A stretch of DNA of 64,000 bases from Arthrobacter sp. ERGS1:01 (GTDB lineage Bacteria; Actinomycetota; Actinomycetes; Actinomycetales; Micrococcaceae), in NCBI RefSeq assembly GCF_001281315.1, contig NZ_CP012478.1:1-64000 (forward strand), given 5' to 3'. The notes beneath the pieces are model-generated. The model searched no databases and was not told the DNA's origin. It was given only the letters and a program-made list of their open reading frames with translations. A program made the position numbers and the translations under genes. Shown here one piece after another: positions 26,971-35,739 of the stretch (position 1 is the stretch's first letter; every line of letters starts with the position of its first letter).

Positions 26971-27956
26971 GCGCGACAGAAATGGTAGTCCGCGCGATTG
27001 CCTTGGCGCTGCCGACGCACCAGCGTGCACGGTACCGCGAGCAATGGCTTGCAGATGTCAGGGACGCTGCGGAGGTCGGAATTCCGCACGGCCAGATCGT
27101 GCGCGGGGCGCTGGGATTTGCCGCAGGATCATTGACGAAGTCACTGGTTCGAACGGAATTGAGGGCCTCGTTTAGCTGGATCCAGGTGGGAGTCGTAGCC
27201 GCTTTGCTAAGCATCTTCCTCTACGTGGTCTTCCCGGATTCTGCGCTGCTGGGTGGCAAAAAAGTGGCGTTGCGGGACAACTACGATGTTTTCGCAACAC
27301 TCATGAATACGCCGTTTACGATGCTGGCGCCAGTGTTCGTTGTCTTCTTGTCCTGCAGCAGGTTTGCGCAGGAGATCGGCAACCGCTTTGTGTCGAGTGC
27401 GCGATCACGGGTCAGGACGGAAAGCTATGTGTTTGCAAAACTGCTGGTTGCCTCCGGGACTGCTTTCTTAGTGTTTTTCGCGTGGACCTTCCTTGCCTTT
27501 GCCGTGGCTTTCGTGCTCTGGCCCAAACTCGGCAACCCCTCGCTTGACCCCGCTGGGTATGGATTGACAGCTTCAGGTGCGGTTCTCGATAGTTTCGGCC
27601 GCACGACCTACAGCCAGCTTCTGCAGTCGGGCACCTGGACCTATGCTCTGGCCTATTCGGCGTGGGTTGGATTCGCCGCTGCCACCTATGCCGCCCTGGG
27701 TATGGCTTCCTTGCTGGTCATCAAGCGCCGTGCGGTTGCCATGTGCGTGCCGTTCCTTGTCTTCTTCGTCCAGTCGGCCGCCGCACAACTCATCGGAGCG
27801 CCCAATCTGGGACTGAATTTCTCGATGTTCCCCTTTGGCCTCCAGCAACAATCGATCCTCATGGGGGCAGCACCGACTATCGTCCTTGCCGCAATGACGG
27901 GCCTTATTTGGCTCGTCCTGTCACGCAGGCTCGTTCGCCTTGAGAATTTGGCATGA
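26967..27956 (+). CDS. Membrane protein, probable ABC exporter subunit
   Basis: A 329-residue protein. The first ~60 residues (LALPTHQRARYREQWLADVRDAAE) are a cytoplasmic helical region also seen in PadR-linked actinobacterial membrane proteins. They are followed by six or so hydrophobic segments (WIQVGVVAALLSIFLYVVFP, MLAPVFVVFLSC, FLVFFAWTFLAFAVAFVLW, TIVLAAMTGLIWLVL). The ends overlap the regulator before it and the membrane protein after it by four bases each. With the ATPase downstream it should form an ABC-2-like exporter. The transported compound is unknown. Confidence 0.72.
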   Translation: MSATEMVVRAIALALPTHQRARYREQWLADVRDAAEVGIPHGQIVRGALGFAAGSLTKSLVRTELRASFSWIQVGVVAALLSIFLYVVFPDSALLGGKKVALRDNYDVFATLMNTPFTMLAPVFVVFLSCSRFAQEIGNRFVSSARSRVRTESYVFAKLLVASGTAFLVFFAWTFLAFAVAFVLWPKLGNPSLDPAGYGLTASGAVLDSFGRTTYSQLLQSGTWTYALAYSAWVGFAAATYAALGMASLLVIKRRAVAMCVPFLVFFVQSAAAQLIGAPNLGLNFSMFPFGLQQQSILMGAAPTIVLAAMTGLIWLVLSRRLVRLENLA

Positions 27957-28801
27957 GATTCCGCACCCCCACCCGATCCAATGTTGTCGTCTCGCTCTTC
28001 GCCGGTTTCGCTGCCGTTGCGTATGCAGTCCGAGGATTGAACCCGGAGGCCTGGGCCGGGACCGGCCCAGGGACGCTGCAGATCTTGGCCTTGGTCGTTA
28101 GTGATCCGCGCTTTACGGGCACTGTCCTACTAACGCTCGCCTTGGTCAGGGCCGTGATCACGCCGGAACCCGTGTTGACCGAACTCATTCGGTTGGGTTC
28201 ATACCGCGGTGTCCTGGCGCGGGAATTGCGTCGCACATTAGCCGCAATGGTGCTTCCCATCGTTTCAGTGCTACTCGCCGGCATCGCGGTCGCGGCCTTG
28301 GCTGGTCTGCCCGTGTCGGGCCAAGCGGTTCCGGGATCAGCAGCGGATACCTTCGAAAACGCCGGATTGCCAGTGGCCGTAGGCATTTCCGCACAGGTCT
28401 TGTTGGCGGTAGCGACACTGACCCTCGCCCAATTGGTGATTGCCGCGCTACGGATAGTTTCAGGCAGGGTTGGCCCGGCCATCATTGCCGCACTGCTGGT
28501 GTGGTCTTGGATGGGTGTTTCGGTGATGGAACTGCAGACCGTCATCGCCGCAGGGCAATCCACGAATGCGACCGCGGCCATCACCTCAACCCTTTCGGAA
28601 GACGTGATCGCGGCATTCAACAGCGGCCCCTACATCAGCCTGGTGATCGCGCTCGATGCAAATTCCGTGGGCACGGTAGTTGCCGTGTTGGCCTGTGGCC
28701 TTGCAACTCCCCTCGCGGCAATGGGTTTGCTGGACCGTCGTGTTCGTCGCGCACGTAGCCGCGATTGCCTTCCGGCACTCGTAATCGCCAGCAACCGATA
28801 G
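27953..28801 (+). CDS. Membrane protein, second probable ABC exporter subunit
   Basis: A 282-residue protein with about six hydrophobic segments (NVVVSLFAGFAAVAYAVRGL, MVLPIVSVLLAGIAVAALAG, GISAQVLLAVATLTLAQLVIAAL, IIAALLVWSWMGVSVM, GTVVAVLACGLATPLAAMGL). It starts at ATG 27953, overlapping the previous gene by four bases, and ends 23 bases before the ATPase start. No family signature stands out. Its position between one membrane subunit and the ATPase points to the second half of a heterodimeric exporter. Confidence 0.7.
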   Translation: MRFRTPTRSNVVVSLFAGFAAVAYAVRGLNPEAWAGTGPGTLQILALVVSDPRFTGTVLLTLALVRAVITPEPVLTELIRLGSYRGVLARELRRTLAAMVLPIVSVLLAGIAVAALAGLPVSGQAVPGSAADTFENAGLPVAVGISAQVLLAVATLTLAQLVIAALRIVSGRVGPAIIAALLVWSWMGVSVMELQTVIAAGQSTNATAAITSTLSEDVIAAFNSGPYISLVIALDANSVGTVVAVLACGLATPLAAMGLLDRRVRRARSRDCLPALVIASNR

Positions 28802-28824
28802 ATCGGTTCTCGGAAAGGAACCCC

Positions 28825-29469
28825 ATGTCCATCATTTCGCTTCGTAAGGTCACCAAACATTTCGGCAAGAACTCCGTGATTCGAGACGCGTCATTCGACA
28901 TCGAAGCCGGCCGCACCTATGGTCTGGTAGGGCCCAACGGTTCGGGCAAGTCGGTCCTGCTGAAGCTGATGTGCGGCTTTGCCATCCCCTCAAGCGGCGA
29001 TATCTGGGTTGATCCCAAATACCTCAGTTCCAATCGCAGTTTTCCCGAGCATTTCGGTGTGGCCATCAACGGGCCAGCCTATCTCCCACATTTGACCGGC
29101 CGAAAGAATCTCCTCGAACTTGCGGCCATTACACGTCGTGCCGGGGCGGCGGAGGTGGACAGCGCGCTGGGCCGTGTCGGCCTCGACCTCGACGTCAAAC
29201 AAAAGGTCCGCGATTACTCCCTCGGCATGAAGCAAAAGCTCTCCCTGGCCCAGGCCCTCATGGAAGAACCGAGTGTCCTCATCCTGGACGAGCCGTTCAA
29301 CGCCCTCGACGCATCGAGCGCAACAAGGTTGGGCTCGATCCTGCGTGAAGAGCAAGCCAAGGGAACGACCATTGTTTATACGAGCCACCACCGAGCCGAC
29401 ATCGATGAACACAGCGACCAATTGCTGGAGTTTGACGGCGGTATCGTCAAAACCTTGAGTATGGACTAA
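28825..29469 (+). CDS. ABC transporter ATPase (exporter type)
   Basis: From ATG 28825, after GGAAAGGAA, the product is 214 residues: Walker A GPNGSGKS, signature YSLGMKQKLSLAQAL, Walker B LILDEPFNALD and the switch histidine in VYTSHHRADI. The YSLGMKQ signature and short length are those of CcmA-like ATPases that drive drug, lantibiotic or bacteriocin export. The fourth gene of the PadR operon, it should power the two preceding membrane proteins. Confidence 0.88.
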   Translation: MSIISLRKVTKHFGKNSVIRDASFDIEAGRTYGLVGPNGSGKSVLLKLMCGFAIPSSGDIWVDPKYLSSNRSFPEHFGVAINGPAYLPHLTGRKNLLELAAITRRAGAAEVDSALGRVGLDLDVKQKVRDYSLGMKQKLSLAQALMEEPSVLILDEPFNALDASSATRLGSILREEQAKGTTIVYTSHHRADIDEHSDQLLEFDGGIVKTLSMD

Positions 29470-29715
29470 ACCTCGAAGATCGCCCTCGAGGCCACCGAAC
29501 ACCGAGCATGCGAAACACCGCTTGTTCCTGCCCTAAAACGGCCAACAGACCTGTTGAGCCAATCGGATCGCTCGGGCCGAGCTCCTAGGCATGGAATGTG
29601 CCTGCTGACGGTTCGTCTGCAGGACCCTGCCAACGGTAGGTCTCTCGGTCCTGAAGGCGGCCGGGCGCGCCGCGATCGTCCTAGACTTACGGCCTAGTAC
29701 GGACTTCCACTCGAG

Positions 29716-29976
29716 GTGATCTTTTTGTCGGCGACAGAACGAATATATACAAACCAAAGATTCATGATGCTGTTTGGCCTCATCGTCGGTTCAGTCATAA
29801 CTGTTGCCGGTGTAGTCGGCCTGCTTGTCCGGCCTAACCCAACCCTGGGCCTCCTCGGCATCATCTTCGGTTTGTGCCTGCTCGGATTGGGCATCCTCAA
29901 GGCACGCGAAAGGCGCCAGCAGATTGCATACGATAAATCTGAGCGAGCCCAGGAAGACGATCCGCACACCCTCTGA
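29716..29976 (+). CDS. Small two-segment membrane protein
   Basis: An 86-residue protein with two hydrophobic segments (FMMLFGLIVGSVITVAGVVGLLV and LGLLGIIFGLCLLGLGILKA) and a charged C-terminus (RERRQQIAYDKSERAQEDDP). The frame begins at GTG 29716; ATG 29764 is an alternative start. Neither has a strong ribosome site. The composition is that of a real small membrane protein. Function is unknown. Confidence 0.5.
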   Translation: MIFLSATERIYTNQRFMMLFGLIVGSVITVAGVVGLLVRPNPTLGLLGIIFGLCLLGLGILKARERRQQIAYDKSERAQEDDPHTL

Positions 29977-30430
29977 ACACAATTGCGACAACGATCGACA
30001 ACGACGATCTTGGCAGGGCGAACCCAGACCCGGGGCTGGTGTCCAACTTTTCCTGCACCAGTTCGTTGGCCAATTAGGCAATTGGCCGGCTGATCGTTCG
30101 CTGTGGAGTCCACCACGACCGTAAGTCAGTCGACACAAGTGCATACGGTGACCCATAGAGGGTTCCCGTGCGGCCAGCACCATTGATCTCGAAGCGACCG
30201 TTGAGCTGGGCAGTTCCACGTCCCCGAACCGGACCGACTTACGGGACTGTTTGCCATCGTCTGTACGGGACATCCCTTACGGGACGATGAACTCACAATA
30301 GGCAACGGGAGCGGCTGCCGTTCTGCCGTCTCCGACACTTCTATGTCCGTCAAGCCTGAGCACTCTTAGTGCTCAGGACTGCCCCGACTCGCGTTATGCT
30401 GTCGTTCATGGACCAACGGAGTATTGCGCC
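29977..30430. repeat. Gene-free stretch with TWYGGGAC motifs and a perfect hairpin
   Basis: Three TACGGGAC copies lie at about 30239, 30265 and 30282, spaced by 17-26 bases. A perfect hairpin, CCTGAGCACT-CTT-AGTGCTCAGG, occupies 30355-30377, just upstream of the next gene. No gene is visible. The motif cluster resembles that upstream of the recombinase at 26.3-26.5 kb. Confidence 0.5.
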
Positions 30431-30967
30431 ATGAAGAAATGGGTCCGAAAGCACCCCTACTTGGCCCTAACTGTGGGCTACATATTTTTGTTTGTGTTCG
30501 GCACCGGTATTTGGCTTGTAACGCGACACGACTTGGCTTACGCCCTTACCACCTCCTTTGCATGGACCTTGATCTACGGGCTCTTTGCGGTCTTCCAAGT
30601 ACGGCGAAGAATAAAAGCCAAAGCCCGGCTCGAAGATCACGGCCAAGTCATGATCTACCTCCGCTACCCTGACTCACGACCCGGCTCACTCAACGGCATC
30701 TGGAATCAAGGGATCGCAACGCCAAGCCCACGGGCTTTACAGTTCCAGCCAGCCGTATACGACACATTGGAGCCGTCGGGGCGTTCGACAACGATCAACA
30801 TTCAAGAACTTCTCCCCGACCGCCGAAAACTAAATGGCAATGACCGAAAATACATTCCGGCCTACGGACTCCGAGCGATGGCACTGATGACGGATAAAGG
30901 GAACGTCGAGATCGCCGCCACCTCGGAATCACTGGACAAACTAAGCGTGGTTTTGACACGCTTTTGA
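30431..30967 (+). CDS. Hypothetical membrane-anchored protein
   Basis: A 178-residue protein with two hydrophobic segments near the N-terminus (YLALTVGYIFLFVFGTGIWLV and ALTTSFAWTLIYGLFAVF) followed by a basic linker (RRRIKAKAR) and a soluble domain of mostly beta-strand pattern (VMIYLRYPDSRPGS, LQFQPAVYDTLEP, IPAYGLRAMALMTDKGNVEIAATSESL). It begins at ATG 30431. I do not recognise the family; a PH-like fold behind two membrane helices is possible. Function is unknown. Confidence 0.62.
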   Translation: MKKWVRKHPYLALTVGYIFLFVFGTGIWLVTRHDLAYALTTSFAWTLIYGLFAVFQVRRRIKAKARLEDHGQVMIYLRYPDSRPGSLNGIWNQGIATPSPRALQFQPAVYDTLEPSGRSTTINIQELLPDRRKLNGNDRKYIPAYGLRAMALMTDKGNVEIAATSESLDKLSVVLTRF

Positions 30968-31215
30968 TCTGGATCGAACGTCAGCAACAGCAGCGGCGGC
31001 TCCAGGACTCCGTGGTTTGTGCTGCAAGAGCCCTCATCGCTCTGAACGACCAACACGGCCCCCACGGGCAGAATCTTCAAATCCGCTCACGCTAAGAACG
31101 TGCCCGCATGAGGTTCCGCTAATGGAAAACTATGCGACATTGCTTCACCCGTAATGGAGGGCACCTGCGGCATTCTTATTCAAGAAGTCTGCAGCCTGTC
31201 CGGTACATTCGGCAT

Positions 31216-31521
31216 ATGAATATTGTACTGGCCAGAATTGGTGCCGTTGCCGGGAGTCTCGTAGCGCTGATAGTACTCGGAGCCTGGCTCGTCATCCGCC
31301 TTTGGATGGGTTTGGATGCTGGCATGCCGGTTCCATGGCAGGTGTTTCGGTTTTCCGTGGCGGCCCTCTTGGTGGCCCCGCCGGTCATTGTCATGATTAT
31401 TGCGACAAGAAGGAATCGAACGCAACAGCCGCGAGCGAGCCTATACTACGTCCTGCTGGCCATCTCAAGCATTGTCTGGATTTATGTGGCGGGCGTTGCA
31501 TCCGCATTCCTGGGCATGTAG
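31216..31521 (+). CDS. Small three-segment membrane protein
   Basis: From ATG 31216, 101 residues with three hydrophobic segments (IGAVAGSLVALIVLGAWLVIRL, VFRFSVAALLVAPPVIVMII and LYYVLLAISSIVWIYVAGVA). The frame is open 84 bases further upstream, but those codons are unlike a membrane protein start. No partner gene and no recognised family. It may be a small envelope protein of the island. Confidence 0.5.
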   Translation: MNIVLARIGAVAGSLVALIVLGAWLVIRLWMGLDAGMPVPWQVFRFSVAALLVAPPVIVMIIATRRNRTQQPRASLYYVLLAISSIVWIYVAGVASAFLGM

Positions 31522-31796
31522 ACCCTCCGGCAGAACCGACCGCACCGATGCTACCCGACGTGGAGAGGTATCGGGTTCATGTTCGATTTCCCAGCATCTG
31601 GCGGTCAACGCAGGACATTCGGAATGCTCGTCCCATAGACGGTTCCCATGTGGGGCAGCCGGCCTACGGGACACCTTGGAAAGGGACTGCCCCGGTTTTG
31701 CCTGTTTGGGAATCATGGGAGCCAATTTCATTGGTCGAGCGGCACCGCGTGTGCAACGATGATGCCCATCGCCGCTATCTTTGAGAGGCTCGACTC

Positions 31797-32285
31797 ATGA
31801 ACGCACTCAGGGACCTCCGCGGGTACGCCATCCGGTCGGCGCTCAATGAGACCGTCGGCGCAGACGTGTTGATAGATACTGCCGTGCGCGCACTCTTGGA
31901 AGGCGTAGACTCGCCGTCTCTCCCCCTCCTGGCCGGGCTCTTGCGCAGAGAGGAAGGCGAAGCGCAAGAACTCTTCCGCGCGGTCACCGCTGAATTGAAT
32001 CTCGCTCCCCCACCGCCCATCGACTCACAGAGTACGCGTTGGCGGTTGGTCCGTTGGCTGTGCGAGGCCATCGTCGATGGAAGTGCCCAGCCAGAAGTCG
32101 CCGGAAAGTTCATCTGGGACCGCTGGGACGAGCTGGGCTATCCGAAATCACTCCAACCCCTTGTTGGCTGGGTTAGCGAATGGGACGACTGGCACCCCTC
32201 ATGGGATGTAGAACGCGAACACTTTCAAGGGCTTATCGTCGATGAAGCCAGGACCCTCCTCAACGGGACGTGGCCACCTTGCTAG
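31797..32285 (+). CDS. Hypothetical soluble protein
   Basis: A 162-residue helical, acidic protein from ATG 31797: a first half rich in leucine repeats (LIDTAVRALLEGVDSPSLPLLAGLLRREEGEAQELFRAV) and a Trp-rich second half (WRLVRWLCEAIVDG, FIWDRWDEL, WVSEWDDWHPSWDVEREHF). The Trp-rich end is distinctive, but I know no family name for it. No membrane segment or signal peptide. It has good coding character over its full length. Confidence 0.62.
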   Translation: MNALRDLRGYAIRSALNETVGADVLIDTAVRALLEGVDSPSLPLLAGLLRREEGEAQELFRAVTAELNLAPPPPIDSQSTRWRLVRWLCEAIVDGSAQPEVAGKFIWDRWDELGYPKSLQPLVGWVSEWDDWHPSWDVEREHFQGLIVDEARTLLNGTWPPC

Positions 32286-32499
32286 AGGAACCGCCCAGAA
32301 GTCTAAGCTGGGTCCAAAACATCGGCATAATAGGCTCTTCCTCGCCCCAGTCGAGGTTCGGTTTGCGGTGCGCGGGCGACACTTTCGCGAATGTTAGCGG
32401 CCAGTTGAAGCTGCCCACTCGCGGCCATGTGAGGTGCCCGGGGTCGCGTAGCCTTGGTTGACAGTTAGGCTGAGTACGGAATTTTGGGGGAATTTGCAG

Positions 32500-32964
32500 T
32501 TGATACTTTCACGAATCGCGATTGCCGGCCTGGCGTGCTTGGCCTTCACATTGACCGGTTGTATCGGGACTCCGGCTCCTGACGACACACAATCAGCCGA
32601 TGCCGCCAGTGCGCAGGAAACGAATAGTGTGGCTTTGATGGAAGCCCTGCAAACGTCCACCGAGTCTGCTGCGGGCGCCAGGCTAGTGGCTACTGGCGGT
32701 GACATTTCAGAGGTACCGAACCGAGTAAGCTTCCCAGACGTCTCCGGCAAGGGACCCTTCACTGTCTACTTCACCTGCCAAGTCCCCGAAGGTAGCGTCA
32801 CGCTCACCCTCGATTCTGGGACAAAGACTGAAGTCGACTGCACTGCGGGGACCAAGAAGATCACCGGGGTCCAGCAAATTGCACTGGCTGGAGGCCTCAG
32901 CGTTGATGTCCAGGGCCAAGCCGAAGCGGGAATCTGGGCACTCGTCGCCAAAGGCGATGCATAG
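32500..32964 (+). CDS. Putative lipoprotein
   Basis: The best start is TTG 32500, nine bases after GGGGG (TTG 32494 is an alternative). The product, about 154 residues, begins with a signal peptide (ILSRIAIAGLACLAFTLTGC) whose LTGC is a lipobox, so the mature protein would be tethered to the outer face of the membrane by its N-terminal cysteine. The mature part is acidic, then beta-rich (PFTVYFTCQVPEGSVTLTLDSG, GGLSVDVQGQAEAGIWALV), with two cysteines that could pair. No family is recognised. Confidence 0.65.
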   Translation: MILSRIAIAGLACLAFTLTGCIGTPAPDDTQSADAASAQETNSVALMEALQTSTESAAGARLVATGGDISEVPNRVSFPDVSGKGPFTVYFTCQVPEGSVTLTLDSGTKTEVDCTAGTKKITGVQQIALAGGLSVDVQGQAEAGIWALVAKGDA

Positions 32965-33096
32965 TTTCCACCCGTTGAACTGTCGGAGATCTTGAGTGGC
33001 CGCCCCGACCCACTCAAGCCAACCTTCGGAGGTGAATGTGTCCTTTAGACGGTTCCCTAGCGACGGACTAGCCCTGCTTCCTGATTCAACAACATG

Positions 33097-33597
33097 TCAG
33101 CCGGACGTGGGCGGGCGATCGCTGCCTGTTGCCCCGCCCAGGCCAGTCGACCGCCCCTGCGCAAGCGCCGCCCCTACCCGTGCATGCGCACTGTCCCGGT
33201 CCACACCTGCATCCTCCAGTGCCCGATCCAGGCGGTCGCCATGGACACTCAGCACCCCGAACAACAGGTGCTTGATCCCGACGTGATCCGAAGGAAACTC
33301 CCGCGAGGCGCGCTGCGCGGCCTTAAGGGCCTCTAAAGCCTCGGGGGTGAACGGGAATGATGCTGAGGTGTCCAGCGGACCAGGAGAGGCGAAACGCATT
33401 ATCGCCTCACGCACGTCATCGGGCCAGACGCCCAGTGCCGTCTGCACCGCGTCCGGTTCAGCGTGCACAAGCCCCAACAGCAAATGCTCGGGACCGATGT
33501 ACGCGTCATGCATCATCACCCTTGCCTCTTCCTGGGCCAGGACCACCACCCGCACAGCCCTGTCGGTGTGGTTGCCAAACTCCGTCGAACGGCCCAT
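33097..33597 (-). CDS. Stand-alone Clp N-terminal-domain protein (copy 1)
   Basis: A 166-residue protein made of a double Clp-N repeat without any ATPase domain: FGNHTDRAVRVVVLAQEEARVMMHDAYIGPEHLLLGLV and LEALKAAQRASREFPSDHVGIKHLLFGVLSVHGDRLDRALEDAG are the two repeats. The start is ATG 33597. In ClpA/ClpC the domain binds substrates and adaptors, so free copies may deliver or shield substrates of the host ClpC. A paralogue lies 4.3 kb to the right (37851-38297) with a related upstream region. The C-terminal tail (GRSTGLGGATGSDRPPTSG) is extra. Confidence 0.82.
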   Translation of the reverse strand: MGRSTEFGNHTDRAVRVVVLAQEEARVMMHDAYIGPEHLLLGLVHAEPDAVQTALGVWPDDVREAIMRFASPGPLDTSASFPFTPEALEALKAAQRASREFPSDHVGIKHLLFGVLSVHGDRLDRALEDAGVDRDSAHARVGAALAQGRSTGLGGATGSDRPPTSG

Positions 33598-33758
33598 GCC
33601 CCTAGGGTAGTCTTCGCGGTGGGCCAGCACCACGGGCGCGCCTCCCGATGCGCGGAAGAGCGCACGTCCCGCAGGAGGTTCCCTGTCTGACGCTCGGGCG
33701 CACAAAATTAGCGTCTCGGAGCATTAGGTGTTCTGCCGAACGCCGACGGACCGTTGAG

Positions 33759-34106
33759 TCACTCGTGGACAATCGCTGCATCGAACCAAATGTCCTCGTA
33801 GCCAGGGGCAAGCAGAAACCGCGAACCCGGAGGCAGGGCCAGATAGTCAATGACTTGCGGGCACCAATCCGCCAAGTGGGCGACATGCAAAGGAACAAAG
33901 AAATCACTGTCCTCCGACACCTCCTCACCTGCCCAGATGTACCACCCCGTCGTATCCCCCACCGGAACATGTCGCAGGCCATTGATCGGCACTACGCCAT
34001 CTTGAACATTCCGCGAAATACCGACTTTCATGTCCGAAGGACTAACCAGAGGTTCAGCGTCGAAACGTAGGCAAACCTCGAGCTGCTGGCTGGATATGCC
34101 GTTCAT
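33759..34106 (-). CDS. Putative immunity-like protein (Imm33-like)
   Basis: From ATG 34106, behind AAAGGTGG, a 115-residue acidic protein: VCLRFDAEPLVSPSDMKVGISRNVQDG, GLRHVPVGDTTGWYIWAGEE, SEDSDFFVPLHVAHLADWCPQVIDYL and PPGSRFLLAPGYEDIWFD. The GWYIWAGEE and PGYEDIWFD blocks are those I associate with Imm33-like immunity proteins of contact or polymorphic toxin systems; this is from memory and not checked. No toxin gene is adjacent. The frame stays open further upstream, but the composition there is not protein-like. Confidence 0.6.
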   Translation of the reverse strand: MNGISSQQLEVCLRFDAEPLVSPSDMKVGISRNVQDGVVPINGLRHVPVGDTTGWYIWAGEEVSEDSDFFVPLHVAHLADWCPQVIDYLALPPGSRFLLAPGYEDIWFDAAIVHE

Positions 34107-34530
34107 CAGATCGCCACCTTTCGATACAAATTCTTGATTGCATTCCCCAGCTTCCCACGGGACTCTCGACATGAGGCAGACTGTGAACGATTCCGCGCAG
34201 GAAAGCAGGCTCCATACTGTGCATCGACTGTCTCCGCCATTCTGCTCGCCCGTAAGTGGACAATGCCAAATTCGACTTGATTGGTACTGCAACCCGGGCC
34301 AGACCCCCCGCCGTTCCTCTGCGGGACTAGCGATCGCTGATGCTTCACGGTCAAATTTCAATGGTTCGGTGCCACGGAATCCGACCCGTTTTACGGGACA
34401 GTTCTAAAAACCTATTCGGGCATACTCCTTGCGGGATGAGGCGACTGTTCCAGCTGTGACGCGGAACGAATGCGGGTTCGACTTAGGGAGGCAACCGCGC
34501 AACTCATGAAGCTGATGATGCAAGTTGACT
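34107..34530. other. Gene-free stretch with one TTACGGGAC-type motif
   Basis: About 420 bases without a convincing gene. TTACGGGAC followed by a related TTGCGGGAT lies at about 34388-34437. Nothing else is recognised. Confidence 0.35.
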
Positions 34531-34836
34531 TTAGTCGTCGTCCCATTCATCGCGCAGCGACTTGCGCAGCACATCCACCTGCACGATTAGGGCCCCTAGC
34601 AATTCCTCGCGACTGAGCCGATTAGTGGTTCGGTATGACCACGTTACGTCCCCGTCCCGGTCCAGAACTTTGAGGAGGACAAAGGCTTCCAGGGCCGTCT
34701 CGCCCTGTTCTAGCGGATACACTTCCAGCCCATTGAGCACTTGCTCGACCGGTACTCTTCGTTCTCCCGCAGCAGGAGCTCCTGAATGACTGCCCATGAG
34801 GAGGAACTGTACATCTGGTGAATGGAGATCTGCCAA
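34531..34836 (-). CDS. Small hypothetical protein
   Basis: A 101-residue acidic protein from TTG 34836, five bases after GGAAG. It has mixed composition (VPVEQVLNGLEVYPLEQGETALEAFVLLKVLDRDGDVTWSYRTTNRLSREELLGALIVQVDVLRKSLRDEW) with a clear strand-then-long-helix pattern and an acidic end (WDDD). That layout is like small plasmid or phage proteins, but no family is recognised. It is transcribed leftward, opposite to the sigma-factor gene. Confidence 0.5.
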   Translation of the reverse strand: MADLHSPDVQFLLMGSHSGAPAAGERRVPVEQVLNGLEVYPLEQGETALEAFVLLKVLDRDGDVTWSYRTTNRLSREELLGALIVQVDVLRKSLRDEWDDD

Positions 34837-35151
34837 CTAGCTTCCACCGCATTCAAAGAGACCACTATTCCCGCCATGCCCAGCCGCGGCCCAGTTGCGT
34901 CGAACACGGTCCCAGTACACGTTGGAAGAAGACACACTGAAGGCCATGATTCCGGGCTATTGATGTGATTCCGATCTTTGGCATGAAGTCCTCTTGCTAG
35001 GGTTGAATCGCTTCTGGACCCGGTCTGCCTCAACCTTCATTTGGCTGCCCTTCTGGCTTCAATTCGGCGCTCATTCCATCCGTTCCTGAACAATTTTCCA
35101 AGGATTTCCATTTCTTCGTGAACTTTTTTCGCCCAGTGGGCAATACATAGT
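34837..35151. other. Promoter region of the sigma-factor gene
   Basis: About 315 bases between divergent genes. No gene is seen. GTGAACTTTTTTCGC, about 30-45 bases before the GTG start at 35152, could be part of an autoregulated promoter, but I cannot define it. Confidence 0.3.
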
Positions 35152-35739
35152 GTGACTACAGACGCCGACATCATCCGCAGATCCAGTGAGAGCCCTCGGG
35201 CTTTCACTGAGCTCTACGATAAATACGCCCGCATGGTCTTCCGCTATGCCGCCCGACGCGCTGGTGATTCCGCTGCCGAGGACGTCATGGCCGAGACTTT
35301 TCTCGTTGCCTTTGAGCGGCGGGATTCCTTCGACCTCACATGGGACGATGCCCGGCCCTGGCTGTTTGGCATCGCCACGAACTTACTGCGCAAACACCAC
35401 AGGACCGAGGCGAAATTGCTGAGGGTCCTAGCCAAGTCCTCCGGCCGTGATTCCTATGCGGACAGCACGGACAGGATCGCAGAACAGGTTGATGCTGCGG
35501 CAGCCACGTCGGCCATGGCCGTTGCACTGCGCAAACTCTCTGCGGCTGACAGGGAATGTATTTTGCTCTACGCCTGGGCGGAGCTGAGCTATGAGGGTAT
35601 CGCCGAGGCAACGAAGGTGCCGATCGGCACTGTGAGGTCACGACTCAATCGAGCCCGGCGGATCCTAAAGGACGCCGCCGGCCCATTCCGACACAACACC
35701 GAGGAGGCAGACCATGGACGAGCTGAAGCTACTGCGTGA
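35152..35739 (+). CDS. ECF-type RNA polymerase sigma factor
   Basis: A 195-residue sigma factor from GTG 35152. Region 2 is AFTELYDKYARMVFRYAARRAGDSAAEDVMAETFLVAFERRDSF with DARPWLFGIATNLLRKHHR. Region 4 is LRKLSAADRECILLYAWAELSYEGIAEATKVPIGTVRSRLNRARRIL. There is no region 1 or 3, as in ECF sigma factors. Its last 26 bases overlap the next gene, a CU044_5270-family membrane-associated protein that probably serves as its regulator. Confidence 0.9.
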   Translation: MTTDADIIRRSSESPRAFTELYDKYARMVFRYAARRAGDSAAEDVMAETFLVAFERRDSFDLTWDDARPWLFGIATNLLRKHHRTEAKLLRVLAKSSGRDSYADSTDRIAEQVDAAAATSAMAVALRKLSAADRECILLYAWAELSYEGIAEATKVPIGTVRSRLNRARRILKDAAGPFRHNTEEADHGRAEATA